This document shows, one piece after another, positions 8,582-18,936 of a stretch of 57,288 bases of DNA. The notes below the pieces were generated by a model, which saw only the letters and a program-made list of their open reading frames with translations, did not search any database and was not told where the DNA came from. Each line of letters begins with the position of its first letter. The first letter of the stretch is position 1. Made by a program: the position numbers and the translations under genes. The stretch comes from Mesostigma viride (lineage: Eukaryota; Streptophyta; Mesostigmatophyceae; Mesostigmatales; Mesostigmataceae): assembly GCA_009746045.1 (NCBI GenBank), contig RPFO01000611.1, positions 1 to 57,288 of the forward strand, read 5' to 3'.

Positions 8582-9527
8582 TGGCGGATGCCAGCATTAC
8601 ACCGCCGAGTCGAGTGCCGTGCGCATTCGCGCTTCCTGCCCGTCACCGGGTGCGTGCACCACCGGCGGGTCCTCGCGTTCCAGACGTTGCAATGACGCCG
8701 GTGGACGCAGTGCTGGTTGGTGCACCCGTGCCCCGTGCACGCCCTCATGATCTTGTCCGGGGTGGACTCCATCCAGACGGCGAGAGCGTCGGCGTCGTCC
8801 TCCACCTCCATGCCGAAAGTCTTGTAGTGTTTCACGAGATTCGCGTTTCTTTGGATTTCACCGCCCTTCTCCCGCAGCATGTCCTTCAAAGTCTGAGTGT
8901 CGTCGACGCCTTTAATTTCTTTGTCAAACTCGTGCGATGTTTCCGGGTGCTTGTCGATGAGCGCCCAAATATCGTCATATGAAAAATCTCTAGGGTTGGG
9001 TGGTACATACTTAGGAGCAGCTCTCCTCCCCACATGTCCTTCCGCGGATAAGTACACCCTACCGTTTACCGGGTCTTGCAACACTCTCCGATTCGCGTCG
9101 ACGCCTCTCCAAAACATCTCTTTGCCTATGCCCTTCATCCCTGCCTTCTCCTCTTCCAGAGCAAGATCTGACATCTTGTTGCTCGGGCAGTGTTTACATT
9201 AAACCAGGCGTAATACAAACCTCCGTTTCTTTTTTTCACTTCCAGTAATGCCAACTCACCGCTGTTTTTACGGAGCTCCGTCTTCGGATAATTATCGGGG
9301 TAATTTACCACCACGTTCCTCGTTGTTTTCCCCGGTTTTGAGGCGTAGGTAATATCGATTGGATAGTTGCTACCGTCCACCACTATGTTCCGTCCGGTGC
9401 TGTGGACTTCGGTGGGACTTTGCTGTACGTATTTACCAGGATTCTTCAGCCAATCACTTGTGTTGAGCCAATGGCCTCTCATCCCGTGCCCGTTTTTGTG
9501 ACCGGTCGATTTCCTCACGCGCCCCAT
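8578..9527 (-). CDS. Cys/His-cluster protein, paralogue 1 (one frameshift)
   Basis: First of three tandem paralogues. The N-terminal part (GRVRKSTGHKNGHG, then STGRNIVVDG and VVVNYPDNYPKTEL) is followed by GKEMFWRGVDANR, a segment with FSYDDIWALIDKHPET, and a C-terminal Cys/His cluster (CTGHGCTNQHCVHRRHCNVW, then RRWC, CARHSTRRC). The frame changes near 9186 in a short C run after NVNTA; one added C restores the pattern seen in paralogue 2. I start at the internal Met because it matches the other two. The cluster suggests structural zinc binding; the rest is unrecognised. Confidence 0.6.
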
Positions 9528-9571
9528 AATACTCATAGCGCATATAAAAAATCCTCACGCCGAATAGCCTC

Positions 9572-10543
9572 CTATCGACGCCGACGGACGCCAGCATTAC
9601 ACTGCTGCGTCGAGTGCCGCGCGCATCTGCGCCCCTGCCCGTCACCGGGTGCGCGCACCACCGGCGGCTCCTGGCGTTCCAGACGTTGCAATGCCGGCGG
9701 TGGACGCAGTGCTGGTTGGTGCACCCGTGGCCCGTGCACGCCCTCATGATCTTGTCCGGGGTGGAGGCCATATCGACGGCGAGAGCGTCGGAGTCGTCCT
9801 CCACCTCCATGCCGAGCGTCTTGTAGTAGTTCACGAGATTCAAGTTTCTTTGGATATCACCGCCCCTATACCGCAGCATTTTCTTCAAGAATTTAGAGTC
9901 GTCGATCAAGCCGCGTTTTGCGGCTATTCCAAGTTGTTTGTCAAAATCGATCGCTGTTTCCGGGTGCTTTTCGATGAGCGTCCAAATATCGTCGTATGAA
10001 AAATCTTCAGGATTGGGTGGTTTATAAGGAACTCTTCTCCCCCCACATGTCCTTGCGCGGATAAGTACACGCGCCCGTGGACGGGGTCGTCCAGCAGCTT
10101 CCTGTTCGCGTCGACGCCTCTCCAAAACATCTCTTTGCCTATGCCCTTCATCCCTGCCTTCTCCCCTTCCAGAGCCACATCTGACGCACTGTTGTTCGGG
10201 GCAGTGTTTACATTAAAATAAGCGTAATACAAAGCATTGGGGTCTGTTTTTTTTTTCACTTGCAGATATGCAACTCGCTGTTTTTGAGTTCCGTCTTCGG
10301 ATAATTATCGGGGAAATTTACCACCACGTCCCTCGATTTTTTCCCCGGTTTTCCCCGGGGCCTGTAGGTAAAATCGAGTGGATAGCTTTGACCGTCCAGC
10401 ACTATGTTCCGTCCGGTGCTGTGGAATTCTTCTACAATGGACTGTTCGTCTTTCTCCCCTTTCCAGTTTTTGTCTGTGTTCACAAATCGGCCCCTCATCC
10501 TGTGCCCGTTTTTGTGACCGGTCGATTTCCTCACGCACCCCAT
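9572..10543 (-). CDS. Cys/His-cluster protein, paralogue 2 (frameshifted)
   Basis: Same domain order as its neighbours: N-terminal GCVRKSTGHKNGHRMRG, STGRNIVLDG, VVVNFPDNYPKTEL, then GKEMFWRGVDANR, FSYDDIWTLIEKHPET and the C-terminal CTGHGCTNQHCVHRRHCNVW cluster. Frames break at a T10 run (10247-10256), a C6 run (10039-10044) and possibly a C4 run near 9630, where one extra base would restore the CARHSTQQC ending. All three breaks are homopolymers. As written, the gene lies in three or four pieces. Confidence 0.55.
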
Positions 10544-10591
10544 AATACTAATTAGCGCATAAAAAAACGCACGCCGAATATCCCCCTATTG

Positions 10592-11503
10592 TCATTTACG
10601 GACGCGAGCCTTACACTGCTGTGTCGAGTGCCGTGCGCATCTGCGCCCCTGCCCGTCACCGGGTTGGTGCACCACCTGCGGCCCCTGGCGTTCCAGACGT
10701 TGCAATGCCGGCGGTGGACGCAGTGCTGGTTGGTGCACCCGTGGCCCGTGCACGCCCTCATGATCCTGTCCGGGGTGGAGGCCATATTGACCCAGGTCCC
10801 ATCACGGTCATCCTCGACCTCCATGCCGAGCGTCTTGTAGTAGTCCACGAGCTTCATGTTGTTTTGGATTTCGCCGCCCCTCTCCCACATCAAGGTGTAG
10901 GGGTCGCTGCCGGGGGTAATTGTTCCATTTCTTCCTCCAGCATGCGCGCCGTGGCGGGGTACTTTTCGATGAGACTCCAGGGCTCGTCGTTCGTGGCGTT
11001 GTCGGGGTCGGGTGATACGTATTTCGCTTTTCTCCCCCCGTGCTCGCGACCGCGGACAGCGACACCCTCCCGTGGATGGGGTCCTCCATGTGTCTCTTGT
11101 TGGCGTCGACGCCTCTCCAGAAGATTTCTTTGCCGAGACCGCTCATCGCGTCCTTTTCTCCCTGGCTCGCGTGATCCGACCTCCAGTTGCTATTGGCCGT
11201 GTTCACTTTAAACAGAGCGTAATACAACCCGTTGTCTTGGTTATTTACCACCAGGGATCCCAGATTGTCGGCGTAATCCCGGAGAGCGGTGTGCGGGTAG
11301 TTAACTGGGTAATTGACCACCACGTCCCTTGAAGGCAAGCCATCGACCACCCGCGGCCTGTACGTAAAATCCAGGGGGTAATTGCGTCCGTTGAGCACTA
11401 TGGACCGCCCCGTGCCGTGTTTCTCGTGCTCGTTGTCGGGCCTCCCCCGTTTGGACCGGGTTATGGCCCTCATGTCGTGCCCGACTTTTTTTGCGCGCCC
11501 CAT
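10592..11503 (-). CDS. Cys/His-cluster protein, paralogue 3 (frameshifted)
   Basis: The most diverged of the three at the N-terminus (GRAKKVGHDMRAIT), but it keeps TGRSIVLNG, VVVNYPVNYP, GKEIFWRGVDANK and the same C-terminal cluster (CTGHGCTNQHCVHRRHCNVW). Breaks occur at the C6 run near 11035 and again before the MWERGGEIQ segment. An alternative C-terminal frame (ending FGVRFFMR) resembles paralogue 2's alternative frame, so the true C-terminus is unsettled. Confidence 0.5.
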
Positions 11504-11561
11504 AGTACTCCTTATTACTGACGCATTTTTTTATCTTATGCTACCGGTATAGAACTTTACC

Positions 11562-14292
11562 ATGTCTACCGCTCTGGACCAGCTCAGCGACGTCCGTTAC
11601 GCGCGCATGTACTCGACCGCTCTCCTGGGCGACCTAGACCCCGCCGCGAGGGTGAAGGACCTCGTCGTCAAGGCGCAGGACAGCATCGTCATCAAGCCCA
11701 ACAACGGGTACGGCACCAGCGCGACCAACCGCCTCAAGATCGTGGGATCCACCGCCATAGACGGGGCGCTGTCCGTGGACAACGTTACCATCGACGGCAG
11801 CACCGTCAACTCGTCTTCCGGCAGCCTCGTGCTCTCGTCCGACGCCGGGTCGGTGCGCATGGCCGACGTGGTCGCCTCCGCGGCCTCCCTCTCGCCGGCC
11901 TCCGACGTGAACCTGACCCTCTCGGCGGCACCACCAAGTCGGTGTTGGTGGAGGGCGTCAAGTTCACCGACAACGCGGTCACCACCTCCAGCGGCACCCT
12001 TGCGATCAGCTCTGCCGGGTCCTCGGCCGCCGCGCTCCAGCTGGGGGCGTCACCGTCACCGACGCCTCCGTGTCCTCCTCCACCGCCAACGGAAACCTGA
12101 CCATGGCCAGCAACGGCACCGGCTCCGTGCTCCTGGACAACGTGAAGGTGAAGACCTCGGGCATCAGCAACAACGTGGCCAACGCCGACCTGACCCTGTC
12201 GTCCAACGGCACCGGGTCGGTGGTGATGGACAGCGTGAAGGTGAAGACGGCGGGCATCACCACCAGCAGCGGCACGCTCTCGCTGACCTCCGCGGGGGCG
12301 GCTACCAACCGTGTGGACGTGGCCGGCATCACGGTGACGAACGCCAGCATCAGTGCCGCGTCGGCGAGCACCGTGACGGTGGCGAAGGACCTGACCCTGA
12401 CCAGCACCGCGGGCGGCAGCGGCAAGGTGACGACCTCGGCGGGCAATCTGGAGCTGACCAGCACGAGCGGCACGGTGGCCGTCACGGGCGCGCTCACTGT
12501 GTCGGGGGCGGTTGCAGGCGCCAGCAGTATTACTAGCACGGGCAACACGGTGGTGGGCGGCAACCTGCGTGTGGCGGGCATGATCGACAGCACCAACGCC
12601 AGTGGGAAGCTGGAGATCGCTGACAAGGCGGTCAACCTGGGTAAGCAGACGGTGTTCGAGAGCGTTATGGACTTTCCATTTACCACGACAGGCAGCGCAT
12701 CGACGGTGGCAAACACGATCAGCAACGGGATTTATGCCCAATGCGGTCAAGGCGCCAACATCGCGAACGGTGGTGTGACCATGCAGGCTGGATCTAACCA
12801 AAACGCCAGGGTTTCCTTCTTCTACAACACCGTCAACACGCCCATCCCCACCGACCTGCTAGACTTCAGCCAAAACAACATTGAACTCAGCGCCAAATAT
12901 ACCCTTGCGGGCCTCCTCCTTAACAATTACAACTTCTTCGGTATCGAGCAGACAACTGTCGCGCCATACCCGTACTTTAGGCTATACACCGCCACGGGAG
13001 GAGCGATGAAGGTCGAGACCCGTAATGCTGCTGGGACGGTTACATCTTTCACGTCCGACGCGGTCAACTGGTTTAACACGGTCACCAATTACGTCCTCTC
13101 TATGTCGTTCACCGCGTCGGGTGGGGGGGTGTCGGTATCTCTCTCGTTCACCAAGAACGGGGGGGCGTCCATTCCCGTCACGTTCTCCGGCAGCACTTCT
13201 CTTTCTCTAGGTACTTGCTTCCTGTCTGCCCCCTCCGTCATTGTTGTTGGCAACGTGGGCTTGCAATACGGCGGCGATAACTATTATGTGGACAACGTGA
13301 CGGCCAGCAAGAACGGTGTCGCGTCAAACGCGGGCTCCGACAACGCCGGCCTGTTTGTTGACGGCAGCGCCTCCTTCGGCAGCCGCGCCCTCACATGGCA
13401 CATGGGCGCCGGCGAGACCTCGCAGGACAAGGGCGACTACACCGGCTCGTACTGGCACGTGGAGGGCGGCCAGCTGCTGCTCTCTCGCACCATCCTGGCG
13501 GCCGACCGCGAGGCGCCCGCCACCAACGTCAACCTGGCATCCCTGGCCAGCGGCTCCGACACGCTGCGGTGGGAGTTCTCCTCCTCCAAGGCCAGCACCG
13601 TCGGCAGCGCCACCTTCAGTGGCAGCGGCACCGTCGCGGACGGCGTGCTCAAGGAGTCCGGCTCCCAGTTCGACTCCGTGTCGCCCAACGTCACGGGCAC
13701 GTTCTCTCTGATCATCAAGGTGCTGCCCCAGTTCGACCTGTCCACGCTGACCCTCCTGACCGACCTGATCGAGTACGGCTACCTTGCCGTGCAGATCTCG
13801 AGCGGCGGCTTCCTGACCTTCTCCGACGGCGTGAACGCGGCCATCGTCATGGACACGCCCGTGCATGCCGAGCCCTTCACCCTCTGCATCACCATGAGCG
13901 GCACCGAGGTCAAGTTCTACCTGGACGGCGCCCTGGTGGCTTCCTCGGCCAACGGCGCGTTGGGCGCGAACCCGAATCTGGTGCTGTACGGCGGGTACGT
14001 CGGTAGCGTGTGGTACGACGACGTGCGCTTCGTGTCCGGCCAGGCGCTCACGGCGGCCAACACGATGCTGTACGGCTGGCGGGAGATGTACGCGGCCAAC
14101 CAGACGGTGACGTACGGTTTCCGCATCTCCAACAACGAGGGCCTGCAGCTGGTGAAGGTGCGCGGGTCGGGCGGCAGCAACGGATGGGTCGGCACCAACC
14201 CCGCGCCCAACACGGTGACGTCCGGCAACAGCATGGGCGCCATCGGGACCGCCACCGCGTCCGTCATCAGCGAGAGCCAGATGACCTTCTAA
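11562..14292 (+). CDS. Beta-repeat fibre-like protein with C-terminal LamG-like domain, copy 1
   Basis: About 910 residues if two frameshifts are bridged (near 11926 and in the G5 run near 12042). The N-terminal ~70 residues share VKDLxVxAQDxIVIKPN with copy 2. A series of degenerate ~30-residue units follows, typified by VxVKTAGITTSSGTLSLTSA. The C-terminal half has a Ser/Gly-rich region, FGSRALTWHMGAGETSQDKG, a concanavalin/LamG-like jelly-roll (FTLCITMSGTEVKFYLDGALV ... VWYDDVRF), and ends in LYGWREMYAANQTVTYGFRI plus a Ser/Thr-rich tail. The architecture fits a trimeric virion fibre or adhesin, which is inference. Divergent from the Cys/His paralogue upstream. Confidence 0.7.
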
Positions 14293-14321
14293 GCTTTCTG
14301 TTTAACAGCATTTGTTTTGCA

Positions 14322-15383
14322 TCATCGTCGCAAACTCGCCTTGGATCTGTACGCCCCCGTGCCATGCGCGACCTTCTTCGGCACTTGTGTCGCGAGGGCG
14401 GGCGGCTGGGGGAGCTTCAGCAGGGCGAGACGGAGAGAGATATTGTACGGATCGTCCGGGTCCTTCTTCATTCCGGCCTCCATCTCAATGTGGGAGCGCT
14501 TGTTCGCCTTGGACCGCATCCCGTGACCCACCACCCAGGGGTTGATATTCTCCGGCGGCACCTGTGGGGCGCCGTCCGGGCGCCAGTATTCTAATCGCCC
14601 TCCTCGCACCCTCTCGTACGGCGGGTGCCTGATGCCCGCTCTAAGTCTGTTCGGGATTCGCATTCTTTGCTCGTTTGATAGGGGATCCCGTGCCCAATTA
14701 TAACGCGAGCGGGCAGTTGCCAGATCAGCCAGGGCCTTCATCAGTCTTACCCTGGACTCACTCCAATTAGGGTAATTGTTAAGAACTTCCTCCTGGAGAT
14801 TATGTACTATACTGACCTGTCTGTCCAACTCCTCTCGTGCCTTTGCCAGGTCCGCTTCCCACTCGGCCTTGGCTTGGGCTTCGTACTTTTCGATCAATCG
14901 ATCTTTCATCTCCTTATGTTTATTTTTCCCCATGGCCGCCGCATAGTTCAAACGATCCAGGTCATTCAACTGGGGCAATGCGAGCACGGATTTCTCCATA
15001 TCGTCATATGTGGCGGCATTAATGTCGCGCCAGACAGGGACAGGTCCGCTGTTTGCCAGCAATTTTTTATGCTCGGTATCTCGGCCGAGATCGCCAGTGT
15101 TCTTCAGACTAAGCTCACTTAGCCCCTTTGTCAGCTCCGCCACCCCGGGCGCGTCTTCTTTCGGTTCCTTCAGGCTAAGCTCACCAAACCTCTCCGCAAT
15201 ATTGTCCACGTCGTACGCCCGCGTTCGATGCCTCGGTCGCCGCGGACGTCCGGGCGCGCTAGTGAATGCATGCGTGCTGTGCCCTCCGCGCGCTACCGGT
15301 TGCCCCTTGTGCAGGCGGCATCTCCCTCTCGCGACTTCTATGTTGCATGCCCCTCCACTCCTGGTATAAGCGCGACACTTCAT
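14322..15383 (-). CDS. Protein with N-terminal Cys/His module and long helical region
   Basis: This 353-residue protein begins MKCRAYTRSGGACNIEVARG and continues RCRLHKG, giving Cys-x(9)-Cys-x(8)-Cys-x-x-His. An Arg-rich linker and a central helical region (KYEAQAKAEWEADLAKAREEL) follow, then the C-terminal GGRLEYWRPDGAPQVPPENINPW. The module recurs at the start of proteins at 41288 and 20756 and, less certainly, 6834. It converges on the fibre-like gene with a 29-base gap. Function unknown; the module may be a small zinc knuckle. Confidence 0.65.
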   Translation of the reverse strand: MKCRAYTRSGGACNIEVARGRCRLHKGQPVARGGHSTHAFTSAPGRPRRPRHRTRAYDVDNIAERFGELSLKEPKEDAPGVAELTKGLSELSLKNTGDLGRDTEHKKLLANSGPVPVWRDINAATYDDMEKSVLALPQLNDLDRLNYAAAMGKNKHKEMKDRLIEKYEAQAKAEWEADLAKAREELDRQVSIVHNLQEEVLNNYPNWSESRVRLMKALADLATARSRYNWARDPLSNEQRMRIPNRLRAGIRHPPYERVRGGRLEYWRPDGAPQVPPENINPWVVGHGMRSKANKRSHIEMEAGMKKDPDDPYNISLRLALLKLPQPPALATQVPKKVAHGTGAYRSKASLRR

Positions 15384-15389
15384 CGTATC

Positions 15390-15626
15390 TTACTCTTCAA
15401 GGACAGAATAAATTTTATAACGGGCGTGTTCTGCATGGCCTAGCGCGTAGTGCAGGCCCTCGCCTATCACCACCAATGCGGCGAACCAGCCCGCTATCTC
15501 GGACGCCCTCAAGCGGCGTCCACCCGCGTAATAAGCGAACGCGGCACCGGCCGCCAATGTGGCGAGCCAGTCGAATAGAGCACTGCCAAACACGCGGAAG
15601 GAGCGCAGGTAGGCTATCAGAGACAT
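15390..15626 (-). CDS. Small two-helix membrane protein
   Basis: A 78-residue protein with two hydrophobic helices: ALFDWLATLAAGAAFAYYAG at about residues 16-35, and IAGWFAALVVIGEGLHYALG at about residues 44-63. They are joined by a short basic loop (GRRLR). It lies six bases from the end of the preceding gene and 17 bases from the OTU gene, on the same strand as both, so these may be co-expressed. No family recognised. Confidence 0.6.
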   Translation of the reverse strand: MSLIAYLRSFRVFGSALFDWLATLAAGAAFAYYAGGRRLRASEIAGWFAALVVIGEGLHYALGHAEHARYKIYSVLEE

Positions 15627-15643
15627 GGCGTATTGATATATTT

Positions 15644-17983
15644 TTAGTCGTCATTAAAAAACGCGGGGTTCGGCGCCTGCGCCTGCACCTTCATCGGCGT
15701 CACGCGCATTGCCTTACGAGGTTGGGGCGCAGGACCGGGGGGAGGGGCGTCCGGTACGGGCGTAACGCGCTTCTTAGGTTTGGGTTCAGGGTTTAGTTCT
15801 GGCGCGTCGAGGCCAGATATATCCAGCCTGCCCTGCTTCCACGTGCTGAGACCAAGCTGGCGAACATATTCGCGCAATGCCAACTCTTCTTCCGGAGTCA
15901 TATGGTCCTCTACGACACCAACGTTGGGAATAAAATCCGAAAAATCCGTCTCCGGCTTTTTATACCCCGCCTTGTACCCCCGCCACTCCCCCTTGAGTTT
16001 CACACCCTCGGGAGGTGCAGCAGTCCAAACAATTGGCTGGCGTGCGTTTGCCTCGACGATCGGTCTCTTCTTCTTCTCTTTCTTTTCCTTCTCGTTGGCT
16101 TTCCTGATCTCGGATGCCTCCCACCTTTTCCCTAACCGCCTGAATTTCATCTGCTGCATCCGCACCCACGCCCATTCCGCAGCGTTGAAGTTGACAGGCC
16201 TGGAGTTAAACGGTTCGAAATTCAGATACGGCCGACCCTCTTTGTCCACGCCCACGCTGTATAAGTCCTTGAACGACTGCTTTAGTTTTTTCATGCCCGC
16301 TGCCGTTGGCGGGGGCATGGGGAAAATTTCGGGATTTCTCTTTGCCCGCTGCACCCCCTGACTATACGATGTGCGCACGCCGCGTGCTATCCACGATACA
16401 GGTATCAACGGCTCGTAATGGTCGCGATGGAAAAATATGTACACTGGCTCATCTTCCGACCTCCACGACCCGTGTTCCCTTTCCGCCCTCTCGACATCCT
16501 GCCTCCCCCCCCCGGGCAGCAACATGTGCCTCAGCACGTATTTCCCGTCAGACCTGCGAGTCGCGGTAAAGGTGTGGATGTCCGTTTTGGCGTGATACGC
16601 GAATAGAGCCATCATGCTATCATCCGCCCATTCGCGATCTTGCAACATGCTTGTCATCTCCTTACGCAACTGCGCGTTTTTTTTACCATGAAAACGGTCG
16701 ACGTTCATAATCCCCAACTTCTCCCGGTTTTTTAGATAGTGCCGTAACTTACTCGACAGACTGCGTTTTAAACGCTCAGTAGTTTCGTGAATGGCTTTCT
16801 GATCGATAGGGGTATTCGTTTGGAACGCCCTGCTGACAACAAACGAGTACCAAAAGCAATTGCCGTCGCCTTTAACACCGCGTTTGAACGCGATACCGTA
16901 TTTGTTATATCGAGGCTTGTCAAACACTACGGGGACGTCCACCTCGGGCATTATCTCGGGATAGTACACTATTGCGGTCGGCGAGGGCACCTTGGTCTTT
17001 ACGACAACGTCCTGTTCCTGGGGCAAATCTGCGGCGGGCGGGGGCGGGCGGGGAAACGGGGGCGGAGACGGAGCGATGTCCTCTGCTTGCACACTTTCGC
17101 CATCGGAGAGGGCGAACGACACCATCGAGACGGCGTCGTCGTCCTCCTTCCTCGCCTTCTTGGCGCGAGGGGCTTGTGGAGGACCGCCCCTCTTCGCATT
17201 TTTCTTGGCGGGGATGCGCGCCATCCCGACCTGTTTCATCCACGCCCGCAGGTCCTTGAGAGTCGCTGGCGGCGACTGGTGCTTGTCGGCGTACCCGGTC
17301 CGTGTTGCGTACTCGGCGAGTCTGGCGGCCATCGCGGCGGGGTCTGCGGGCGCCCTTCGCTTGGGGATGCGCACTAGCGGGTGGTCCGCTCCGTATTCCG
17401 CTATCATCTTTTCTCGTTCGGGGATACACTCGTTGACGGCCCACCTGGTCTTCAGGGCACGGGGCTTGAGCTGGTCACACCGCTTCTTCGGGCGCGGCTT
17501 CTTCTCGCGTGGCGCCTTCGCGGGGGCCGCCGCCGGCACGGGCGCTCGAACCGGCACCACGACCGGCACGGGCGCTCGAACCGGCACCACGACCGGCACC
17601 GGCGCTCGAACCGGCACCACCGCCGGCACGGGCGCTCGAACCGGCACCACCACCGGCACGGGCGCTCGAACCGGTACCACGACCGGCACCGGCGCTCGAA
17701 CCGGCACCACCACCGGCACCGGCGCTGCAGGCCCTCGTACCCCCCCCGCCGCTTCTGTTTCGACAGGGGTTAATGGGTAGGCTAGGACGGCCTCCGCGCG
17801 CGCCGGCCCTGGGTCCCTCGACCGTGCGGGTGTCCTGTCCTTGGCGGGCATCCTCTTCCGCGGCTGCACCTTTCCGTGCCTCTCCGCCATCTCCATGGTG
17901 TAATGATCGCACAGGCCGACTTTCCACTTCTTCCTCAGCGTGGCCAGCGAAAAGTGCTGGCAATCTTGTGGCCTGTAACTCAT
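15644..17983 (-). CDS. OTU-domain cysteine protease (putative deubiquitinase)
   Basis: A 779-residue multidomain protein. Residues ~90-165 are a low-complexity (A/V)PVPVVVPVR repeat encoded by a 30-bp tandem array. A Lys/Arg-rich region follows, with TLKDLRAWMKQVGMARIP (shared with the neighbouring 176-residue protein) and an acidic linker. The OTU core begins around residue 370: GVKGDGNCFWYSF supplies the catalytic Asp-Gly-Asn-Cys motif, and YIFFHRDHYEPL about 140 residues later supplies the His. The C-terminal ~200 residues are basic and end in a Pro-rich tail. OTU proteases remove ubiquitin from proteins and occur in several large DNA viruses; the role here is inferred from the motif only. 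Confidence 0.85.
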   Translation of the reverse strand: MSYRPQDCQHFSLATLRKKWKVGLCDHYTMEMAERHGKVQPRKRMPAKDRTPARSRDPGPARAEAVLAYPLTPVETEAAGGVRGPAAPVPVVVPVRAPVPVVVPVRAPVPVVVPVRAPVPAVVPVRAPVPVVVPVRAPVPVVVPVRAPVPAAAPAKAPREKKPRPKKRCDQLKPRALKTRWAVNECIPEREKMIAEYGADHPLVRIPKRRAPADPAAMAARLAEYATRTGYADKHQSPPATLKDLRAWMKQVGMARIPAKKNAKRGGPPQAPRAKKARKEDDDAVSMVSFALSDGESVQAEDIAPSPPPFPRPPPPAADLPQEQDVVVKTKVPSPTAIVYYPEIMPEVDVPVVFDKPRYNKYGIAFKRGVKGDGNCFWYSFVVSRAFQTNTPIDQKAIHETTERLKRSLSSKLRHYLKNREKLGIMNVDRFHGKKNAQLRKEMTSMLQDREWADDSMMALFAYHAKTDIHTFTATRRSDGKYVLRHMLLPGGGRQDVERAEREHGSWRSEDEPVYIFFHRDHYEPLIPVSWIARGVRTSYSQGVQRAKRNPEIFPMPPPTAAGMKKLKQSFKDLYSVGVDKEGRPYLNFEPFNSRPVNFNAAEWAWVRMQQMKFRRLGKRWEASEIRKANEKEKKEKKKRPIVEANARQPIVWTAAPPEGVKLKGEWRGYKAGYKKPETDFSDFIPNVGVVEDHMTPEEELALREYVRQLGLSTWKQGRLDISGLDAPELNPEPKPKKRVTPVPDAPPPGPAPQPRKAMRVTPMKVQAQAPNPAFFNDD
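17541..17720 (-). repeat. 30-bp tandem repeat within the OTU gene
   Basis: Six consecutive units start with GGCGCTCGAACCGG at 30-base intervals, with a partial seventh at 17721. It encodes a ten-residue Pro/Val/Arg/Ala unit. The units are nearly identical, so copy number is likely to vary between isolates. Confidence 0.95.
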
Positions 17984-18062
17984 GGTGCGGGAGCTTTACT
18001 AGATATCACACATCTTTTTTTGTAATACAAAGTCCGTTTTGAGTTTTCTATAGCCCAGAGCC

Positions 18063-18593
18063 TCAGACTCGCCCCCACATAATGTTAGGCCTCGTGGCAC
18101 GGTCTTCGACATTCCACCTCTTGAACATGGAGTTCCGCACACGTTTACACTGGCCCAGACCCCATCGGCGTACGAGCGCTCGGCTTGGTGGATACTTCTC
18201 TCCCAGTTTCATGCACGACGCGCGGTTCCTGGTCGGCCTCTTCCTCGGCATCTTAGTCTTTTTACACTGACCCATGTCCCTACGCCTTTGCAGTGCCTTC
18301 CGACCAGCGGGGCACGGAGGCGGCATGCGTTTCATGCCTTTCGTGGCCATCCACTCCCTCAGGTGCTTCATTCGAAGCCCCCTCTGATTGGAAGGGACGG
18401 GAAAGCCGGTCCTGTCTGCAAAAGATATTACCCTCGCGATGCGCGCCTCGGCCGACTGGTATGGCCTGGCCGGTTTCCAATCCACCGGTACGGGCCTGGT
18501 GAGCCAGGCGGGTTTGGCGGTTTTTTTTCTCCTCACGGGCAATGCCATCGGGAACTCGTCGATCGTCGGCGCTGTCTGCCTTGTTCGCACCAT
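18063..18593 (-). CDS. Basic protein sharing a domain with the OTU protein
   Basis: This 176-residue, strongly basic protein contains RTGFPVPSNQRGLRMKHLRE and then WMATKGMKRMP. This matches, with gaps, the RTGYADKHQSPPATLKDLRA...WMKQVGMARIP segment of the upstream OTU protein. The C-terminal half has KKTKMPRKRPTRNR and RALVRRWGLGQCKR. The shared stretch looks like a small helical domain (SAP-like spacing is possible but unproven). The basic charge suggests DNA or RNA binding. Confidence 0.6.
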   Translation of the reverse strand: MVRTRQTAPTIDEFPMALPVRRKKTAKPAWLTRPVPVDWKPARPYQSAEARIARVISFADRTGFPVPSNQRGLRMKHLREWMATKGMKRMPPPCPAGRKALQRRRDMGQCKKTKMPRKRPTRNRASCMKLGEKYPPSRALVRRWGLGQCKRVRNSMFKRWNVEDRATRPNIMWGRV

Positions 18594-18616
18594 TTTGCTG
18601 CCTGTATGTATCGTAC

Positions 18617-18811
18617 CTAAGCGCGCAGATTTTTTTTTTTGACTTCATGCATGTCCTTTGGGGCGTAGGCCCTCCATGAAGTGTGCTCACCGCCACCCTC
18701 CAATTCTCTTATGAACGCGTCAGTGTCCGCGATCATCTTATTAAACCCGGCATCTTCAGCTGCCTGTTTTTTACCTGCTTTCAACAGCCTCGACCTTGTG
18801 GAGTGATACAT
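18617..18811 (-). CDS. Small unknown protein
   Basis: A 64-residue frame starting MYHSTRSRLLKAGKKQ, with a helical, charged sequence and a Lys-rich end (EVKKKNLRA). It sits between two larger minus-strand genes, with a short AT-rich gap before it. No family recognised. The call rests on position and codon composition only. Confidence 0.4.
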   Translation of the reverse strand: MYHSTRSRLLKAGKKQAAEDAGFNKMIADTDAFIRELEGGGEHTSWRAYAPKDMHEVKKKNLRA

Positions 18812-18936
18812 TCTTTTGTTTAGTATTACACAGGAGAATTAATCACGCGCATGTGCGTCACTTGGGTTGCAATAATGCTCCTTCTTCCGTCGCTCTCGCA
18901 CGCTGTCTAAATCCACATGTCCTCTCCGACGGGGCA

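Noticed and set aside
11806-12801. Minus-strand 331-residue frame in fibre copy 1
   Set aside because: Shadow of the repetitive plus-strand gene; Ala/Arg/Gly/His composition without features.
17541-17720. CRISPR-like array
   Set aside because: 30-bp units are contiguous with no spacers and lie in frame within the OTU coding sequence.
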